This document shows positions 1 to 12,159 of a stretch of DNA of 64,000 bases, piece by piece. Below the pieces are notes generated by a model. That model worked only from the letters and a program-made list of their open reading frames with translations, did not search any database and was not told where the DNA came from. Source of the stretch: Megamerina dolium. Lineage: Eukaryota > Arthropoda > Insecta > Diptera > Megamerinidae. The stretch spans positions 91,028,140-91,092,139 of the forward strand of contig OY978526.1 of assembly GCA_963854835.1 (NCBI GenBank). The letters are read 5' to 3'. Position 1 is the first letter of the stretch. Each line of letters opens with the position of its first letter. The translations under genes and the position numbers were made by a program.

Positions 1-1300
1 CACCCATTTATAACTATTATTTTTATTGTTACTGATACTGGGTATTGTTGCAATATACATATAACAACGTTTTTTTGTTTGTTTTCATTTTCATTTTCCT
101 TTGCTTCATCTTTCATTATTCTATTTTCACTATGATATTAATATTGGTCGTGTTGTTATTGCTGCGGTTATGTTACTAATAAATGTCACAGAGAGTAAGT
201 GCAACATTTAAATTATTTTTAAAAGTTTTTGCTATATGTATTTGGTGTACTACGAGTTTAATTAAGTAAATTGTCATCAATATAAAAAATAAAAGAGGAT
301 GAACAATTTTATTGAAATACTTCAAGTATATCAATTTGCACGTACAATATGAATTATATTGTATATAACTAATCTTAAAATCTTCAATTACTTGAGGCAC
401 TCAATACAATTAGGAATAAAAAAAAAATAAAAGATTCCATCAATGATAAGTTCCAATGGCAATGTGGTATACTTAGTATTTGCAGCAATGGGGATGAAAA
501 CATTAAGAACATGTGTCATCATATTACAAGAGGGTTAAATTATATGTGACGGTTTAATTAGCGGCTAAAGAAATTTCTATTACAGTTTTTTGCATTATTT
601 TTTGTACTATTGTTTTGTACTATTAAAGAAAATTAGATATAAATTGAAGTGATGCTATCCAATAAAAATCTTCATATATAAATATTTAGTTGTATTTACA
701 ACAATTTTGGATCTAAAAACTTACCGCAAATTCAGAGTCCATAATTTTTATCTGAGTAATCCCTAATATAGATGTTATGTTGACAAGAAAGGCTGACAAT
801 TTTTGAGCTAAAAATTCTACAAAAATAAAATCAGAGTTGATATTTTTGATGTTCAGCAACACGAGCCGACAATCAAGTCCACATTTAACGATTTACCTAA
901 GTGCAAAAATTTTATTCTTCTTCACTATTTTCAGAAGATACTGTCTAGGTGAATTAAATTTCAATTAAAATTAAATTGAACTTAGAATGAAAATTTCATA
1001 TTCGAAATGCTTCTTCTTCTTCTTTTCAGCTGTCATCAGAGAAAGTGTTTTCAATTCGAAATGCGAAACTTCCTAAAAATATTGCTTATTTGAAGTTTTG
1101 GAAAAATAATTTGATCAAATACGGTTTATATCACGCTGCAGCAACTCAGCGCTCCAGCTTGGCAATACTGAATTGTCAGAAACAGTTGAAACCAAACAAT
1201 TGAAGTGTTGCAAATAAGACAAAGAAGAGGAGAGACATCATAAAAATAATTTATGCCAACAATCACTATAAAGTGTATATCGTTGTTGTTGTTGTTGTTG

Positions 1301-1344
<44 letters not shown>

Positions 1345-3512
1345 CTATAAATAATACTTACATACTACAACACATATACATACATATTTACTGGTGGTTG
1401 CTTTTGTTAATGCTGCTGCTGTTGCTTTATTTTCCCCCAGTTGACGATATTTTTGCAACGTTTATTTATTGTTGAAGCATTATTATTACCATTATTTTTT
1501 GTTGCTTTTCTTTAATTTTTTATTTTTATATATTTTTTTTTTTTTGTAATGGTTGAAAATTAAATACAACAACAACAAACGAACATAACAAAAGTGTCAA
1601 CAAAATGACTATAAAACCTGCAGTGACAATGGCAATAACTAGTAACAAGAAAATCACCATCGTCAGCAACAGCAGCAAACACTAATAGATACACTACTGG
1701 ATAAGCATGGGCATGATTTACATGCTGTCGTTTGCGTTGTAGTCCTCGTCATCATCATAAGTATTGTTGTATTGTTGTCCTTATAGTACTCTAAGTAGTT
1801 GTTTTCTATTTTTATTTTGTTATAGTTCTATTGTCATTATTGTGATTAAAAGTGAGCGATGTAAAAAAAAAAAAACTCCAGCCCCTCTAGACACTGAAAC
1901 ACCATCAACATAGTCAACTATTCATTAACAACAACAGCGGCGGCTTCATACTAATTTGCATACTTTTGAGTAAATTTATTTGTTGTTTACAAATGGAAAT
2001 CTTAATATAAAAGAAATACACATTTTTTAAAACTTCATTCACGCAGTTATTTTGTTATTAAATTATTTCGCACATTACGACGTTGCCAGGTGTGAATTTT
2101 TTTTTCAGAAATATGAGAACGACATATTCGTACGTAGTAGAAGTAAAAATAGCAAAAGGTAACGTAAATGGGTTATTCTTAAATTGGTTTTTTTATTTTA
2201 TTTTTTACTATTAAAAAAGATTCTTAGGGAAATTTATAGGTCTTATTAAAAATGTATTTTTCGATTATACTTATCATGTTCTCATATGTAAATACAGAGA
2301 ATATTATTTGTTGATCTTCAAATTTCGTGGCCTGGATACATAATTTTAAATGTTGCAACATCGGTTCTGAATATCGAATGAAAAGTGCAAAAGATGCATA
2401 ATAAATGTCGTGTGAGTGGAATATGACATATGACGTATGACTTATGATTTTATAATAAAAATGGACGCTTAAAAAATATGCGTAACTAGAAAAGTGATGC
2501 TGGTAACTAAGTTGCCTGTTTGAATATAATTTTCAGTGTAAATTAGAGCACACACACCGTAGGCATTACTCATTTAAATGTTAATTAGAAAACTTTCACA
2601 TCTTGCTCTGCTCTCCTCATATATTTCTATATTTTATGAAAGAAAAATCAAAAACGAAAATGTTTCAACCTTCTTTTCTATGTATTTCAAATGTAATTAT
2701 GCAAACAACGCAAGTTTAAAAAAAAATATGTAAATATGTTAAATACATTTATATTATGTATCAAAAAATGAAAAACCAAAATGCAAAAACAACAGCAAAA
2801 ATTTAAATATTTGTGGAGAAGAATTAGTATTGCTTTTTTGCGGATGTGGCTTTGGGTTACCCTATACATGCTGTCTTATGCTAGGGAGGCAGGCAGGCAA
2901 CAAGAAACAAGTGAGCGTTAAAAATAACAAAAAACGGAAGGATGAATTGATGGAGAAGTACTAAGTACGTACAAAATGTAAATAATGTTGTTTGCTATTT
3001 TAAGCCAAGCATGATTAAATTGTACATTTCCGTTATATTAATGTTTGCAATGTAATGTTTTATTACGTACGTACATATAATGTATGTATATAAGAATATC
3101 AAACATAAGGTGCCTGTCATAATGGCAATTATGCTCATGACGGTGACGATGACGATGCTGACGATCCTGTGATGTTAATAATGGTGGTCTTGCTGGAGGT
3201 GCGATAAAAGATTTTATGTTTTTTTTTTTCTTGTTTTTATTCCTCTTGTGAATTTTGATTGAAAGTGGCAGGTAAATAAGCTATGGCATATTGTAAAAGT
3301 AGAGAGTGCCAACAATAATAAAATACAACAAAATATATTTAACAAGTAAATTGTGCTCTAAAATGTTTGTTGCTAAAGATGATAATGCTATTGGGAGAGG
3401 CATTAGAATTGATGATGATGGTTTTTATAGCATCCTTTCGTACCATCATCATCATCATCATCGTAAACAAGACAAGACAAGAATGTTATTTTCTTAAAAT
3501 GTATCGAAAAAT
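1..3512. other. Gene-free AT-rich stretch
   Basis: I recognise no coding gene, RNA gene or transposon protein here. Short open frames on both strands are low-complexity and match no family I know. The stretch holds microsatellites, including GTT units running into ATT units at 1282-1343 and CAT units near 3443-3461, plus A- and T-runs. The CAA/CAG-rich text around 1560-1690 resembles fly UTR or intron sequence, but nothing fixes a transcript. It could be intronic to a gene outside the window. Confidence 0.5.
1282..1343. repeat. Compound microsatellite (GTT)n(ATT)n
   Basis: Eight GTT units at 1282-1305 pass directly into about twelve ATT units ending near 1343. The switch between two triplets differing by one base suggests point change followed by slippage. 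Confidence 0.95.
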
Positions 3513-4660
3513 CAGGTCTAGTAAAAAGAAATCCATTATCCAATAGATAGCTTTAGTAATCTGTATCGCACGTTGTATAAATGCGATCGGGTTACACTAG
3601 ATGGCGTTAGAAAGATAGGATTTCGTACTAAGTAAACTTTTCAGGCAGTTTTGTTTTGTGATTTGACTCAGTATTGTTTGTGCACGTGTCACAGATGGAC
3701 ATATATGCGCCATATTTTACAGTTTTTCTTCGATAAAGGCGAAAACGCAAGTCAGACAGCTGAAAATGTGAATAGTGTTTATTGTCCTGATAGTTGCCCA
3801 AACCAAAATTGCCAACCACGTGCAATTTTGGTTTCGTCGATTCCATTCCGGTAATTTTGATGTCAGAGATGCACCACGCTCCGGAAGGCCAATTGTCGAA
3901 AATATCGATAAAAATAATGGAAATCGTTGAGTCTGACCGTCATGTAAGCACTGTTTCTATTGCCCAGGGGATAAACACAAAAAACCTTTTGAAATCATTT
4001 AAATAAGGTACATATGTATGTATGGGTGCCACACGAGTTAACGCAAATCGCGCATCGCTGATGAATCGCAACAAAATCGATCCATTTCTGAAGCGGATGG
4101 TTACTGTTGATGAAAAGTGGTCACTTACGACAACGTCAAGCGAAAATGGTTACGGTCGAATCACGGTGATCCGGCGCAAACGGTGGCCAAGCCACGATTG
4201 ACGATCAGGAAGGTTTTGGTATGTGTTTGGTGGGATTGGCAGGGAATCATCTACTATGAGCTGTTCCCCTACAGCCAAACTCTTAATTCGGAAATGTACT
4301 GTCAACAATTGGACCGTCTGAAGGAAGCAATCGCCCAGAAGCTGCCAGTTTTGGCCAATAGGAGAGAAATTGTGTTCCATCAGGACAACGCCAGGCCACA
4401 CACATCGATAGTGACTCGGCAGAAGCTCCGAGAGCTTGGTTAGGAGGTTCTTATGCATCCACCTTATAGTCCGGACCTTGCACCAAGCGATTAATACCCG
4501 TTCCTGTCTCTGGCGAATGATTTTGCTGGTGAAAAATTCGCCTCAAGAGAAGTTTGTGAAAATCGACTGTCACATTTGACCTAAATCGGATCATTCTAAC
4601 TATGCTAAATAAAACCTTCAATTTAATGCAAAAATAATGGATTTCTTTTAACTAGACCTT
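3513..4660 (+). mobile_element. Mariner-type DNA transposon, near full length, decayed
   Basis: Imperfect terminal inverted repeats bound the element. The left end begins AGGTCTAGTAAAAAGAAATC at 3514, and the right end at about 4634-4659 is its near reverse complement, closing with AACTAGACCT. Between them, broken frames on the plus strand read as a mariner transposase. Visible pieces include WVPHELT-like text near 4023, a TVDEKW block near 4105, an HQDNARPHTS block near 4378, and the PPYSPDLAPSD block near 4457 that holds the last acidic residue of the DD34D site. In-frame stops and frame changes (TAG at about 4441, TAA at about 4491) mean it cannot make a working enzyme. A second relic with matching ends lies in an NSMCE2 intron at 43234-43966. 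Confidence 0.88.
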
Positions 4661-6480
4661 ATATATTAGAGTATACATTTAGATAATACTACATATATAT
4701 ACCTACCTTATGTAATGTAATGTATAATTAATTTTAGGAGCTCTTAATCATTTTTAGAAAAAATTTTGAACAGAAAAAAATCACTTGAAATATTACTGGA
4801 TACATTATGAAAATGGTTCAATTTTCAAGGTGCAGAATATTGCCTTTAAACTCAAAAAATAATAGCTTAATTGTGCAAAATCATTGATTAAAAATACATT
4901 CATAGTCAATTTGAAAATAACATAGTAATTTCTTAGTCAATATGTCAACTATATTTTGACATCCATTTAAATAATCTAAGAGAATAATTCTAATGGGAAT
5001 CCGCAAAAGATCACACTTCAATTATCAATTATATACTCTATAAGTATGTAACTAAAATCTATAGTACCAAATGATAATTGTGAGTAGATGGCGTGTGACA
5101 TGTATTGTATCCATGCGCATACATACATCCCACCCGCCATTTGGTTTCATACAGCATTTTAAATACCTTCTATCAACTACATAATATGTAGACATTTCTG
5201 CAGAATGTTAATATCTTTGTCCCCTGTATATGTTATACATAGATTTTCATTGATTTTGATCTCTATCATATGGTAGCTTGTCATTTTAACAATCAGCTCA
5301 TTCACACCATGGTACGAGTATTTGATGCTTCTTCTATGTATTTGTAATGTTTATTATTAGTACTACGACATGATGAGTCTTGAATTGGAAAATTTATCCA
5401 TCCATACATACATATATTCATGATAAAACACGTGACAACATTACATTACAGTATACAAATGTTTATATACATGTATACACATTAGAATGTTTCTGAAGTG
5501 TCGATTTTGGAATTTACTCAAAAACAACATCATGTACTATTCTGTATAGAACTAAGGATCACTCGATTTTACATACTTATATATACAATAAAAATTGCTG
5601 AAGTCGAATGCGTTACATCGTGAGCTAGCGAATAGGGAATGAAATTATTTATGGTTTCTGTCTCGTAAAATACGTGCAAAATAAAGATGAGACTTGCGGT
5701 GGGAAATCTATGGTAGTGAAATGCATAGGAGGAAGGTCGCTGACACTACACACCATAATTTTAGGGTATTGGAAATATGTGTAAATTTCATTTATTAAGG
5801 GAGCTAAGCGTATACGTACATATATGTATATGTTTCGTGCAACATTCGAATTATAGCTTCTTCTCTATACTACTTCTTGTGTGTATATATGATATGTATT
5901 TTAATATCCAAGGGGAAGTGAAATCAATAATAATTAATTAAAATAAATTGGATGTCGAATTTAACAGTAATATAAAAATGCATATATCAAGTCAATGATA
6001 ATATGATTATATCAATTTAAAAAAAAAATTTGAACTCATAAATAAGCAGGAAATGCAATAGAATTCATTTCAAATATATCGAAGCATAAATAAGTATCAT
6101 ATGAAGGAAATTGGCTCGTGTTGTGATTGTTTTTAAATGGGCATTATACCCCATCACAAAAAAAAAGTTCAATTTGTTCCAATTATTTCTGAACGCTTAT
6201 CTTGAGGGTGTTCTGAGATTATAACAAAGAAAAAAATTATAAGAAAAAAATAATTTGAGCGGTTTTTACAGCGTGCCGAAAAGCATTTTTTACAGTCCTC
6301 TCTAGATCAGGGCATCTTTTGCGAATTTTGCTTAAGCTGGAGCCTCTACCCATCATATACAATCCATTTGACTATACTAAAGAAGACCCAGTATCTTATC
6401 AGCGCGTCTACTGATTGCATTTTAGAGCAATTGAAATTTCCACAATAATTATCTTTAGCGGAAAAGCATATTTTGAATTA
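4661..6480. other. No gene recognised
   Basis: AT-rich sequence with no supportable coding or RNA gene. It contains short ATACATA-type runs and nothing I can assign to a transposon family. Confidence 0.5.
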
Positions 6481-6895
6481 TATATGAATTGTCAACACGG
6501 ATACCAAAAACATTCAATACATTCGAAGAAACTAACTGTTTGACTAGGCGAAGTTATTGGGTCATACGTCTTCCGGAAAAATTATAATCAGAACATGAGA
6601 GTTAACAACGATCGATAGTAATCTCTGATAACTATTTTTTACCTTATTCACCAGATTTACCTCCTTCGGATTATTTTCTATTTCAAAATTTGGAAAAAAT
6701 GGCATGGTGGTAGAAGATTTGCAAACAATGAAGAGGTGGACTCTGTGGTAGATGGCTATTTTAATGTATTGAAGCTACAGAATATCGCTGGGAAAAGTGC
6801 ATAGAGCTAAAAGGAGATTATGTTGAGGAATAAAGAAAAATTTGACCAAATTTGTTGTGTTTTCTTTGTTAGGACGGATAGTTCTGGGACCGTAC
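6480..6895 (+). mobile_element. Mariner relic, 3' half
   Basis: Broken plus-strand frames give the C-terminal part of a mariner transposase. PYSPDLPPSDYFLF-like text sits near 6645-6685, then GGRRFANNEEV near 6705-6735, and a last stretch reading CIELKGDYVEE before the stop near 6830. The 3' flank (TTTCTTTGTTAGG followed by GTTCTGGGACCGT) matches the right end of the relic at 13801-14365, so both belong to one family. The 5' half is too worn to place. Confidence 0.75.
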
Positions 6896-6899
6896 ATAT

Positions 6900-8425
6900 G
6901 TATGTACAATACTTTAACCTTTGAATAATAAATGTTTTAGTTGTAAACATATCATACCAATTTATGGTTTAAATAAAAATGTTCAAAAAGTTCATAAATT
7001 TTTTAATTAATTCACAATTTGAAGTCATTTTTATCAAATATTCATACACATATATTTTAAACTATAACAACAAAGCAAGCAGCCTCTTCCGACATGAATA
7101 AACAGTTTTCCATGGTCAAATATTGAAAACATTTCATTCGTGAAATGATTTGAAATATTAATGAATAAACTTGTTTTTGTTATTTTCCCCAAATACATAC
7201 AACTTATGCCATTATTTTATTCAAATTCAGTCTGTCCTTTTTGTGCGCTCTACTTTAAAAACCGTCATCATTACCATCATAATCATCATCCGTATCAACA
7301 AGAAGTAAAACTATTTTACTTTATATTACTGCTGCTGGTGCTGCAGTGTTTTAATAAATAAACGAATTTTTAATTTTCAGCCAGACAAATGAAAAATAGA
7401 CACACACACACACACACACAAATGCCATTTATTTGCGATAGTTTGTAGTGAGTATTTAGTACTCTTTCTCATTTTTCTTCCCTTAATATTTATGTGTTTT
7501 ATCACAGTCCAAGTAAGAATAACAACAAAATTAAGAGTGAGAGAGAGAGAGAGAGAGTAATTTAACAATTTTGGTGTATACTAAAAAGTAATTTTTCAAT
7601 TGAAAAGTTTTAAATAAGAAACAATCATTTACAATGGTCTCCACAACCATAATTCACCATCTATATGTGTATGTGTGTCACAAAAATTGTCCAACATTTC
7701 GCAATATAATATATTGTTTAAATTTTGTTTTAATGTTTTTGTTCTTCTGATAGCTTTTTGCACAATCATGTTTAATCATTAAATTCTATTTTGTATTCGC
7801 ACCCGCTTTAAGTTAGCAAAACAAACAATTACTCTCACATTTCCGCAACTCATTATAACCACGCTATTACATTAAAGTTGTACAAGCCAAAATGCTATAA
7901 AACAAAACTTTATCTATAATTAGCTCGACAATTGAACATTTATGGTACATTTCCTAAGTGTGTGCAAAGTTCTTATAGCCGTCGAGATAAACTTGCAATT
8001 GTTGGGGTAATATGTACATACATATTTCAGAATTTAGCAAAACAACAAAAAATCAATAGAACATCATCGCATATTACTATGCACATTATCGAAAGATTTG
8101 TTACGCATTTCGAATGTTTCATCCTAAGAACCCACTCTTGGACACGAAGACATTTGTATGAAAACTTGAAATCTCTTTTGATGGCCAAAAATGTTTCTCG
8201 GCGACATGTGAACTCGTTTGAATGTTTTCTTAACATTTTACATTGCGAATGATAAGCACCACCTCTCTTTCATTCCCGTTCGTCCCACGCTAACAAATAA
8301 AATGTTTTTGATGCAAATGTCTTCGTGGATAAACGCAGACTAAGACAATTCGGAGACGCGAACAATTCCAGTACGGCAGTACTACTTTCCGATTCTTCAA
8401 AGACTTCAAAATTATTAAGGAATCA
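6900..8425. other. No gene recognised; CA and GA microsatellites
   Basis: This is AT-rich sequence. A (CA)10 run occupies 7401-7420 and a GA run about 7539-7557. The open frame at 7932-8252 lacks recognisable domains and overlaps an equally long antisense frame, so I do not call it a gene. Confidence 0.5.
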
Positions 8426-8694
8426 GGTGGGTTACGTTAGGTTATTGTGGCTGCCCTCTCTCTATCTCTCTCTGAGAGGACACACTTAGGCCAGAAATGC
8501 CCATTGTAATACCACCGAGTTTCTCTTCCAATACTGTTGTGCGTGTTAAATTTGGACAGCATTAGAAGTTACCTACTTATATCAGCCGGTTCCGAACGGC
8601 AAAATCCTTGTAATATCATTTTAAATTAGTTTTGTCACAGAGCTCTTTTCCGAAGCATTTTTTGGCAAATTGTTACTGTCGGACCAGGTGGGTT
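8426..8694 (-). mobile_element. Chimera of non-LTR retrotransposon 3' end and SINE fragment
   Basis: Positions 8426-8520, read on the minus strand, match the 3' end of a non-LTR element seen again at 49982-50070 and 13520-13560. Shared text includes GGTATTACAATGGGC, a CT-rich block and an AACCTAAC-type tail. From about 8522 to 8690 the minus strand reads as the body of the tRNA-SINE family (AGAGAAGC-like, GTTCGGAACCGGCT, GACAGTAACAATTTGCC), without its tRNA-like head. The join between the two parts is abrupt. Confidence 0.65.
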
Positions 8695-8929
8695 AACAAT
8701 AGAAAAATCAAAGTTAAGGCCAGATTTTTAAACGCGATGTATATGTTGTTCAAATTTTGATATAAATGTATACAGAGCATGGGCATAGGGTGGTCCATAT
8801 AGTGGTTTCATTTTTAATCATATGCTATTTGGTCATTGACAGCGCATACCTTATGCCACATGCCACAATATTGGCTGTTAGTCAGTAGAATATCTCCGCA
8901 GAACCAAATTTATCATTTTATACGTACTG

Positions 8930-9330
8930 GAGCACCTTAATTCAGAAACATCGACTCGCTCAAAATTTTGTATAAAGATCTTTGCACCTATTTGCGTTGG
9001 TGGCGAGAACCGAATAAGGTACAACCATGAGCTGTACGAGCTGTATGCCTATATTGACATAGTAAAGCGCATTAAAATCCAGCGGCTGCGCTGGCTGGAA
9101 TGGAAGAACACGCTCCAGTTAAGAAAGTGTTATATTCGAACCCGCTGGAGGACGACGCAGAAGAGAAAGACCTAACCTCTTGTGGAAACACAAAGTACTG
9201 GAGAACCTGACGGCGCTTGGAATTTCTAACTGGCGCCAGCTAGCGAAGAACAGTGATGGCTGGAGAAGCATGTTATATTCGGCCTAAATCGATATTCGGT
9301 TGTTAGCGCCACATAAGTAAGTATGTAAGT
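8930..9330 (+). mobile_element. Non-LTR retrotransposon C-terminal relic
   Basis: A plus-strand frame with breaks reads ELYELYA...DIVKRIKIQRLRWL, then GRRRRGRP-like, LLWKHKVLENLTALGISNWRQ, and ends near 9285. The motif order (basic, Trp-rich text after the thumb, ending in a NWR segment) is common at the end of insect LINE-type pol proteins. The 3' side closes with AAGTAAGTATGTAAGTAAG, which looks like a short repeat tail. No reverse transcriptase catalytic region is left. Confidence 0.6.
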
Positions 9331-9800
9331 AAGATCTCGGATTATTCATTCGGCAATTGAAGGCAATGGACTATCCGCCACGTTGTCGCATCTTAGTTTG
9401 GACCTTAAATCAGATCGAATAGAATGTCGAATTGAGTCGAAATGTCACATTTTCTGATTAGACACATTTTCATTGAAATAACTGAATTAACAAACCCAAT
9501 TGTTAGATCTGGAAACCACTCATGTAATCGTCGAGTAGCCAATGCAGCCGAAACTCTTGGGTTCTCTAGCACCACAGGATCTACTCCAATTTCTTCAGAC
9601 AACTGGTAAATTTAAAACACAATAAAATGGAACTTGGAGCGCAGTACAATGGACCAATAAATGTCTGCGTGCTGCGCTTGATTTCATATTGTTCCAAAAA
9701 TAAAAATCAAATCCACCCGCAGAGGGTGACAGTTTGAAAAGATGACATCTTTAACCAATTTTTTTGCGAAAATCCCATTTTGCTAAATGATTACCAAATT
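9331..9800. other. Unassigned sequence
   Basis: No gene recognised. A minus-strand open frame at 9405-9602 is 65 codons long, but I match it to no family. Being flanked by transposon relics on both sides, the stretch is probably mobile-element debris. Confidence 0.35.
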
Positions 9801-10222
9801 ATTTTTTTGTGGGCTCAAGTTGAAGACAGGGACTTGAACGATTTTTTGTTTGGGAAGAATGGAACGCCATGGCTCACAAACCATCAAAATATTGATTTTT
9901 GTCGCGCTAAATTCGGTAATCGTATTATCAGCAGTGTTAGCGATGTCATTTAGCCTCCTCGGAGCAGCAATTCGATCAAATTAGACTATCTTTTAGGATG
10001 CCCTAAAAGATCAATGTTATGCAGACAATCCAGACAGTTCAGGCGAATATCATCCGAGCCATTCATAAGCTACAGTCGGAAACCATCAACAATATCTTGC
10101 ACAAATTGTATTGAAAGGATGTCCTACTGCGAAGCCATTCGAAGCATCCTCTTAAATGAAATTGTGTGTTCTATATGTAATTTCTTAAATAATGGAAATG
10201 ATTGTTCTTTCTAATAAAGCCA
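9800..10222 (+). mobile_element. Tc1/mariner-superfamily transposase relic, C-terminal end
   Basis: Broken plus-strand frames give CHTNHQ, LRAKFGNRIISS, PPRSS-L, DALKDQCYADNP and a tail region with NIIRAIHKLQSETINNIL. This order matches the C-terminal third of the Tc1-like transposases whose last acidic residue lies in a WPPRSxDLTPLDYFLWG block. In this copy that block is worn (PPRSSNSI). Frames change at least twice. The same family recurs at 16344-16790 and 56797-57370. Confidence 0.65.
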
Positions 10223-10225
10223 AAG

Positions 10226-10608
10226 TATACCAAAAAGTGGATGCCGTAGCTCAGTGGTTAGTGTGTTCGCCTTCTGATCTGTAGGTCGTGGTTCAATACC
10301 CGGCTGATGCATTTAAAAATTTAATATCGAAAAGATTTTTCTTTCGAACGATACTCACCTGTCGGCAAGCAATTGGCAATTCTTCCGACAGTAACAACTT
10401 GCCATGAAAAAGCTTTTTAAAGAACTCTGTGACAAAGCTCAGAAAAAGTGATGTCACAAGTGTTCTGCCGTTCGGAACCGGCTAAAATAAGTAGGTCCAT
10501 TCTGATACTGTCCAAAATTTAAGACGCACAACAGTAATGGAAGAGAAGCTCGGCCAATGAGCCCTTTGGGGCTTTAAGTTCCACATATTTATTTTTTTTT
10601 TTATTTTT
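10226..10608 (+). mobile_element. tRNA-derived SINE, first of a head-to-tail pair
   Basis: The head reads GCCGTAGCTCAGTGG (pol III A box) and, 33-34 bases on, GGTTCAATACC (B box). The body follows (CACCTGTCGGCAAGC, GAACCGGCTAAAATAAG) and ends GGGGCTTTAAG, ACATATTTA and a T-rich tail. The unit starts directly after TATACCAAAAAGTG at 10226-10239, and the same 14 bases return after its tail at 10609-10622. That marks a target-site duplication from reverse transcription by LINE machinery. Confidence 0.88.
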
Positions 10609-10988
10609 TATACCAAAAAGTGTGTGCCGTAGCTCAGTGGTTAGTGTGTTGTCCTTCTGATCTGTAGGTTGTGGGTTCAATCCCCGGCTGAAGCATAACA
10701 AATTTAATATCGAAAAGATTTTTCTTTCGAACGGTACCCACCTGTGGGCAAGCAATTGGCAATTCTTCCGGCAGTAACAATTTGCTATGGAAAAGCTTCT
10801 AAAAGAACTCTGTGGCAAAGGGCAGAAAAAGTGATGTAGCAAGAGTTCTGCCGTTCGGAACCAGTTAAAATATACTGTCCAAAATTTAACACACACAACG
10901 ATTATGGAAGAGAAGCTCGTCCAACGGGTCTTTCGGGGCCTATAAGTGCCACATATTCAATTTTTAAAATTTTTTTTTACCAAAAAGT
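10609..10988 (+). mobile_element. tRNA-derived SINE, second of a head-to-tail pair
   Basis: This is another copy of the same family, more diverged than the first. Its B box reads GGTTCAATCCC, closer to the tRNA consensus. The 3' part is altered (CGTCCAACGGGTCTTTCGGG in place of CGGCCAATGAGCCCTTTGGG). It begins after the middle copy of the target (10609-10622) and is followed by a third copy, TACCAAAAAGT, at 10978-10988. Two SINEs therefore share one target, so the later insertion entered the duplicated target of the earlier one. Confidence 0.88.
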
Positions 10989-12155
10989 TTATATGATTTG
11001 CCAAGAAACTTATATTTGGATCACCCTATATATATTAATATATAGATGTATGTATATTTTTACTCACCAGTTTTCGAATATATATTTTATACATACGAGT
11101 ATGTTTTATAAAGATATGTATATACACACACACACACGCAGTAATGCATGAAACTTTCAATTAAACTCGTTCAAAAAGATTTCAATCGAGCACAATCACT
11201 TAAGTATTCTTCACAATACGTATTTCCAGTGATTTTTATAAGCTTGTTATTAAGTTTATAAGTATTTTATTTATGCAACTAGAAGCATATATTTGTTTGA
11301 ATTGATTTTTGTTTTCATTTTTCTTTTATCGATAGTTATTTTAATTAGATACTTATATATTTGATGATATGATATTTAAATTACCATTAAATGTATTCTA
11401 AAAATTTTACGTATTAAAATATTTAGACCAAAAGACATTCACCAAATGCATACATGTATAGTATACACAGACTCTCATAGATTTTTGCAATCAATTTCAA
11501 TTCATTTTCTTTATCTTCCATATATCGTAGTGTGGAGATTTTAATATAAAATACATATAAATATAAAAATGTATTATAAATTGTAATATTGAGCACAGAT
11601 TTTTTGTTTTTTTGTTGCAAAAATTGTTATTAGAATTTTTTTATGTTTCATCAATTTTGCATATATTGCATTGAACTAATTTGCATTTATTGTTAGTTTG
11701 TATCTTCTTTATTCCATATGTTGTCTGTTTACGACAAATTTCAATTTCACAAAGTTTTAAACTTTTGTCGAACCACTTATACATATGAGTACATCGTATA
11801 TACATTTATTGTAGATAGATATGTGAATTATTGATTATTTATTGATTTATTGATTATTTAAAGTACCAAAGTAGAGTAGATCAATTTAAGCTGGAAAGAA
11901 AAAAAGCAAACCATTAGTTTTGTTAAAATATACATATTTACTACAATACAATATAATTTTCAATGTTATTAACCCTAGAACACTGTCCCTTCCAATACTG
12001 TGCGAAATTAATATGCAGCTCTTAGAGCTTGCTTCTATATTCAGGTAATTGTCCGAAAAAATATCTGCCATTTTTGTGTATAATTTTTATCCCCTAATAT
12101 GAATAGTGAATTTATTTTTGTTCATCTGGTATATTAAAATATTCCCAAAATTAGT
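10989..12155. other. No gene recognised
   Basis: AT-rich with a short CA run near 11128-11140. The minus-strand frames at 11423-11620 and 11886-12071 are short, low-complexity and without family features. Confidence 0.5.
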
Positions 12156-12159
12156 TTCA

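Noticed and set aside
3306..3497. Small frame with a His run
   Set aside because: The run comes from a CAT microsatellite; no family match and no splice context.
7932..8252. 106-codon plus-strand frame
   Set aside because: An antisense frame of similar length overlaps it, the composition is not gene-like and no domain is visible.
10240..10310. tRNA gene at the SINE head
   Set aside because: A and B boxes are present, but the anticodon arm pairs poorly and the same head is joined to one body in several copies with target duplications, which is a SINE.
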